From Streptomyces sp. NBC_01298 (GTDB lineage: Bacteria; Actinomycetota; Actinomycetes; Streptomycetales; Streptomycetaceae): 64,000 nucleotides of DNA. Below, piece after piece: positions 61,911-64,000 of this stretch. Position numbers and translations under genes: made by a program. Numbering within the stretch: the stretch's first letter is position 1; every line of letters starts with the position of its first letter. The notes beneath the pieces were generated by a model that had not been told where the DNA came from, did no database searches, and worked only from the letters and a program-made list of their open reading frames with translations. Location: positions 1 to 64,000 of the forward strand of contig NZ_CP108414.1 of assembly GCF_035978755.1 (NCBI RefSeq), given 5' to 3'.

Positions 61911-62435
61911 TCACGGCGTTGCTCTCCTGGCCTCTGTGGTGCCTGCCGGCTGGCGGACGCCCGGCATACCGAGTTCGACAGCGATCGACTGTCTCTTGAC
62001 GAGTGCGTCGACCTGGGCGAGCTTGTCCTCAGCGCCGACAAGGCTGACCTTGAGTCCTCCGACCTCGCCGAGCCAGCCTTCGCGTTCGGCTTCGGCGATG
62101 CGGGCGATGAGGTTGTCGCAAATCTCCTCGATGCGGGAGCGTTGGTCCGGGTCCGGCCTGAGGAGTGCACATCTGACACAAGCATGCTCATGAACACACG
62201 GAGTGGAAAATGCGCGGCCGCAGGTGCCGATGGACACCTTGCGCTTCTCGAAGTGCGCGAGGAAGGCATCCCACTCCTCCTCGGTGGGAGTTCGGTATTC
62301 TTCGCTGGGCTGGGTGGACCGGCGGCGGGTGATGAACGCCCTGTGCGCCTCGATCGTCTCGGCCGGGTAGACGGCTAATGGTGGAGTCGGGTATTGGAAC
62401 TGTCCGAATGCCTCTGCCTTCGACGCGCTTGGCAT
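61911..62435 (-). pseudogene. Integrase C-terminal remnant, copy 2
   Basis: Reads AHFEKRKVSIGTCGRAFSTP, CVHEHACVRCALLRPDPDQR, SRIEEICDNLIARIAEAERE, GWLGEVGGLKVSLVGAEDKL. This is the Cys-rich C-terminal region of a tyrosine-recombinase-type Streptomyces integrase; the catalytic His-Arg-Tyr part is missing, and the frame's start overlaps the terminator at 62435. So about 175 of perhaps 500 residues remain. Confidence 0.7.
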
Positions 62436-62460
62436 GGGTCCCCGGTGTGCCGGGGACCCA
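62435..62460 (-). terminator. Hairpin after the acetyltransferase
   Basis: 11-bp perfect arms tgggtccccgg and ccggggaccca around tgtg, directly after the acetyltransferase stop on the minus strand. Confidence 0.75.
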
Positions 62461-62462
62461 TC

Positions 62463-62972
62463 TCAGGTCATGTCAGTGCGAGGGTCGATGGCCCAGTGGT
62501 TGGTTCGTAGGACTCGACCGGCGAAGGGCACGTCCTGCTCGCCCAAGAACCTGAAAACGAGGGAGCGGCAGATACCGTTTGACGGAGCGTTCTTTGTGGC
62601 CGGAAATACATGTATGAGCCCCCAGCGGCCGTCGTCGCGAGCCAGCTCAAGCAGCAGGCGGACGCCCTGCTTGGCGAGTCCTCGTCCCTGGAACTCCGGG
62701 AGTACCATCCAGCCGATCTCGGACATGCGCTCGGCATCGGTGTTGTGAGGCCACAAGGTCACGGTTCCCGCGACCAGTCCCGGCTCGGCTTCATCGGGCA
62801 CGATCATTTTTGTCCAGTCCGTGCCCGCCGCCGCCCGTTGGACATCACGTCGGACCTTCGACTCCATGCCCTCGCGAGGCAACGGGCCGCCAAGCTCGAC
62901 CATCATGGCCGGGTCGCATCGCATCCGAACGTAGGCGTCGACGTCGCCGTGCTCAACGTCACGTAGCAGCAT
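62463..62972 (-). CDS. GNAT-family acetyltransferase
   Basis: 169 residues from the ATG at 62970-62972 (ggag 8 nt upstream); a longer frame starts 10 codons earlier. The acetyl-CoA-binding motif A is in EIGWMVLPEFQGRGLAKQGV (Q-x-R-G-x-A), followed by LLLELARDDGRWGLIHVFP. A short N-terminal LLRDVEHGDVDAYVRMRCDP and the C-terminal WAIDPRTDM complete the domain. Substrate unknown; several such enzymes modify amino acids or antibiotics. It ends in the hairpin at 62435. Confidence 0.88.
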   Translation of the reverse strand: MLLRDVEHGDVDAYVRMRCDPAMMVELGGPLPREGMESKVRRDVQRAAAGTDWTKMIVPDEAEPGLVAGTVTLWPHNTDAERMSEIGWMVLPEFQGRGLAKQGVRLLLELARDDGRWGLIHVFPATKNAPSNGICRSLVFRFLGEQDVPFAGRVLRTNHWAIDPRTDMT

Positions 62973-63044
62973 CCGTGTTGCTCCTTTGTCTTCTGGTCTC
63001 ATGCTTCTCCCGCAATCATTCCGCGAGGCTGTCGGATATGGACG

Positions 63045-64000
63045 TCATGGCTGGCGGTTGCTGACATCGGCTGCGTAGGCGGCCCAGTCGCCGGCTGATG
63101 CTTTCTGCCACTGGACGGCGACTTGGATGTGGATGCCGAGCACGCGGGCGAGGATGGCTGCGGGGAGCTCGGCGGCGAGGGTGAACAGTGCGGTGGAGCG
63201 GTCCTGCCGGGGCCGGATCCCGATCTTGTGGAGGCGCTGGGCGATCCGGTCGTCGCCGAGGGGGTGCCCGGGGCGGCCCCGGGGAGCAGCCAGGGGACGT
63301 CGTCGGGGGTTCCGATCTTGGCTTTGCCGCGTCGGGTCGCGACGAGTTCGCGGACGAGTGCGGCCAGCGGCTCGGGGAGAACGACCGGCGAGGTGCCGAA
63401 CGTGATCGCGACGGTGTCGTCGTTGATGCGGACGTCGTCGACGGTGAGCTGGCTGATGGTGGCGATCTTCTGGGCGTAGAGGATCAGCAGCAGTCCGGCG
63501 ACGCGGTCCGGGGTGGGCAGGGCGTCGTCGTGGAGGAGCCGTCGGGCGCCTGACCAGCGTTTCTCGCTGTCGATGGTGCTGAGGGGGCCCGTCCAGCGGG
63601 TAGTGCCGTAGGTGAGGCCGCGGGCGTGGCGGTGCTGTACCGACCAGCGGACGAAGTGGCCGGTCTCGTCCCGGTAGGTGGCATCGGCGCCTGAGGTCCA
63701 TCGCTCCAGGTCAGGCTGGGTGCAGTCGCTGAGCGTCAGGCCGTTGCCGGCCAGCCAGTCGAGGAAGTTGGCCGCTGCGGTGACGTGGCAGCGGACGTTC
63801 AGGGCTTGGAGATGGGTGGTGTGTTCCTTGCCGAGGCGTCGTCGGAGTCGACGCAGGTGATGCCAGCTTGCGTATCCGTGCAGGATCCGGCGTTCGGTGG
63901 GGTCGGCGCGGGCCTGAACTGCCGCGGTGATCCAGCCCTCCAGCGCGACGAGGCGTTCGTCGCGGGCCGGCAGTGCTCCGGTGGCGACCATGACGCTGCG
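63045..64000 (-). pseudogene. Integrase-like gene, frameshifted, runs off the right edge
   Basis: The frame contains DPTERRILHGYASWHHLRRL, LDWLAGNGLTLSDCTQPDLE, RWTSGADATYRDETGHFVRW and LLLILYAQKIATISQLTVDD, the core-binding domain and the start of the catalytic domain of a Streptomyces tyrosine recombinase. Near 63285 it shifts; the expected sequence LAAELPAAILARVLGIHIQV and AVQWQKASAGDWAAYAADV continues in another frame. The N-terminus lies beyond the window, since the frame is open to 63991 or past it. Broken at least once. Confidence 0.7.

Noticed and set aside
1..64000. tRNA genes, rRNA genes or CRISPR arrays
   Set aside because: None seen on either strand; the direct repeats present are too few or too long for a CRISPR array.

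Overview
The window has the very high G+C content, GTG and TTG starts, and gene families (chaplins, an ECF sigma factor with a DUF-type partner, DUF4331, DUF4394, DUF6479, a replication-relaxation protein) of Streptomyces or a very close relative. The many broken genes, transposase and integrase remnants, and telomere-like hairpins at the left edge suggest a chromosome arm or a linear plasmid. That placement is inference: no complete telomere and no core genes are visible. No tRNA, rRNA or CRISPR array was seen.

Layout. 1-1.5 kb: small palindromes around a cold-shock protein gene. 1.5-10.5 kb: decayed accessory DNA with a YhbY-like RNA-binding protein of proteobacterial type, IS21 and Tn3 remnants, two 99-bp direct repeats, a deleted ABC binding-protein gene and small lipoprotein or plasmid-type genes. 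10.8-12.2 kb: an IS5-family element with target duplication and an extra passenger gene. 12.4-17.7 kb: small membrane and secreted genes, an ECF sigma factor with its CU044_5270-type partner, and pseudogenes. 18.0-20.2 kb: a methyltransferase and terpene synthase pair, probably a small volatile or terpenoid locus.

21-28 kb: secreted nuclease, small secreted proteins, a dead DUF4394 copy, and a minus-strand operon DUF4331 / TPR / NicO-type metal exporter. 29-40.5 kb: cell-envelope region with two chaplins, two membrane-anchored molybdopterin oxidoreductases, a methyltransferase, DUF4383 and DUF6479 proteins, an intact DUF4394 protein, a fasciclin lipoprotein, and a SigK/RskA-like sigma/anti-sigma pair that may control part of it. 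40.7 kb: a lone GvpU-like gene.

41.6-55.6 kb: a defence or mobile-like zone. It holds a LexA-type DNA-binding domain, a DnaC-like ATPase running in frame into an HNH nuclease, a ParB-like-domain protein with an internal duplication, a broken ku gene, two AT-rich perfect palindromes, a run of orphan immunity-like genes (SMI1/KNR4, DUF4241 and unknowns), IS110 and other transposase remnants, and a split replication-relaxation gene with iteron-like repeats upstream. 56.4-60.1 kb: two divergent regulator/target pairs (ArsR-like/MFS, HxlR/dihydrofolate-reductase-like). 60.3-64 kb: three integrase fragments separating DUF6000, a small immunity-like gene and a GNAT acetyltransferase; the last integrase runs off the right edge.
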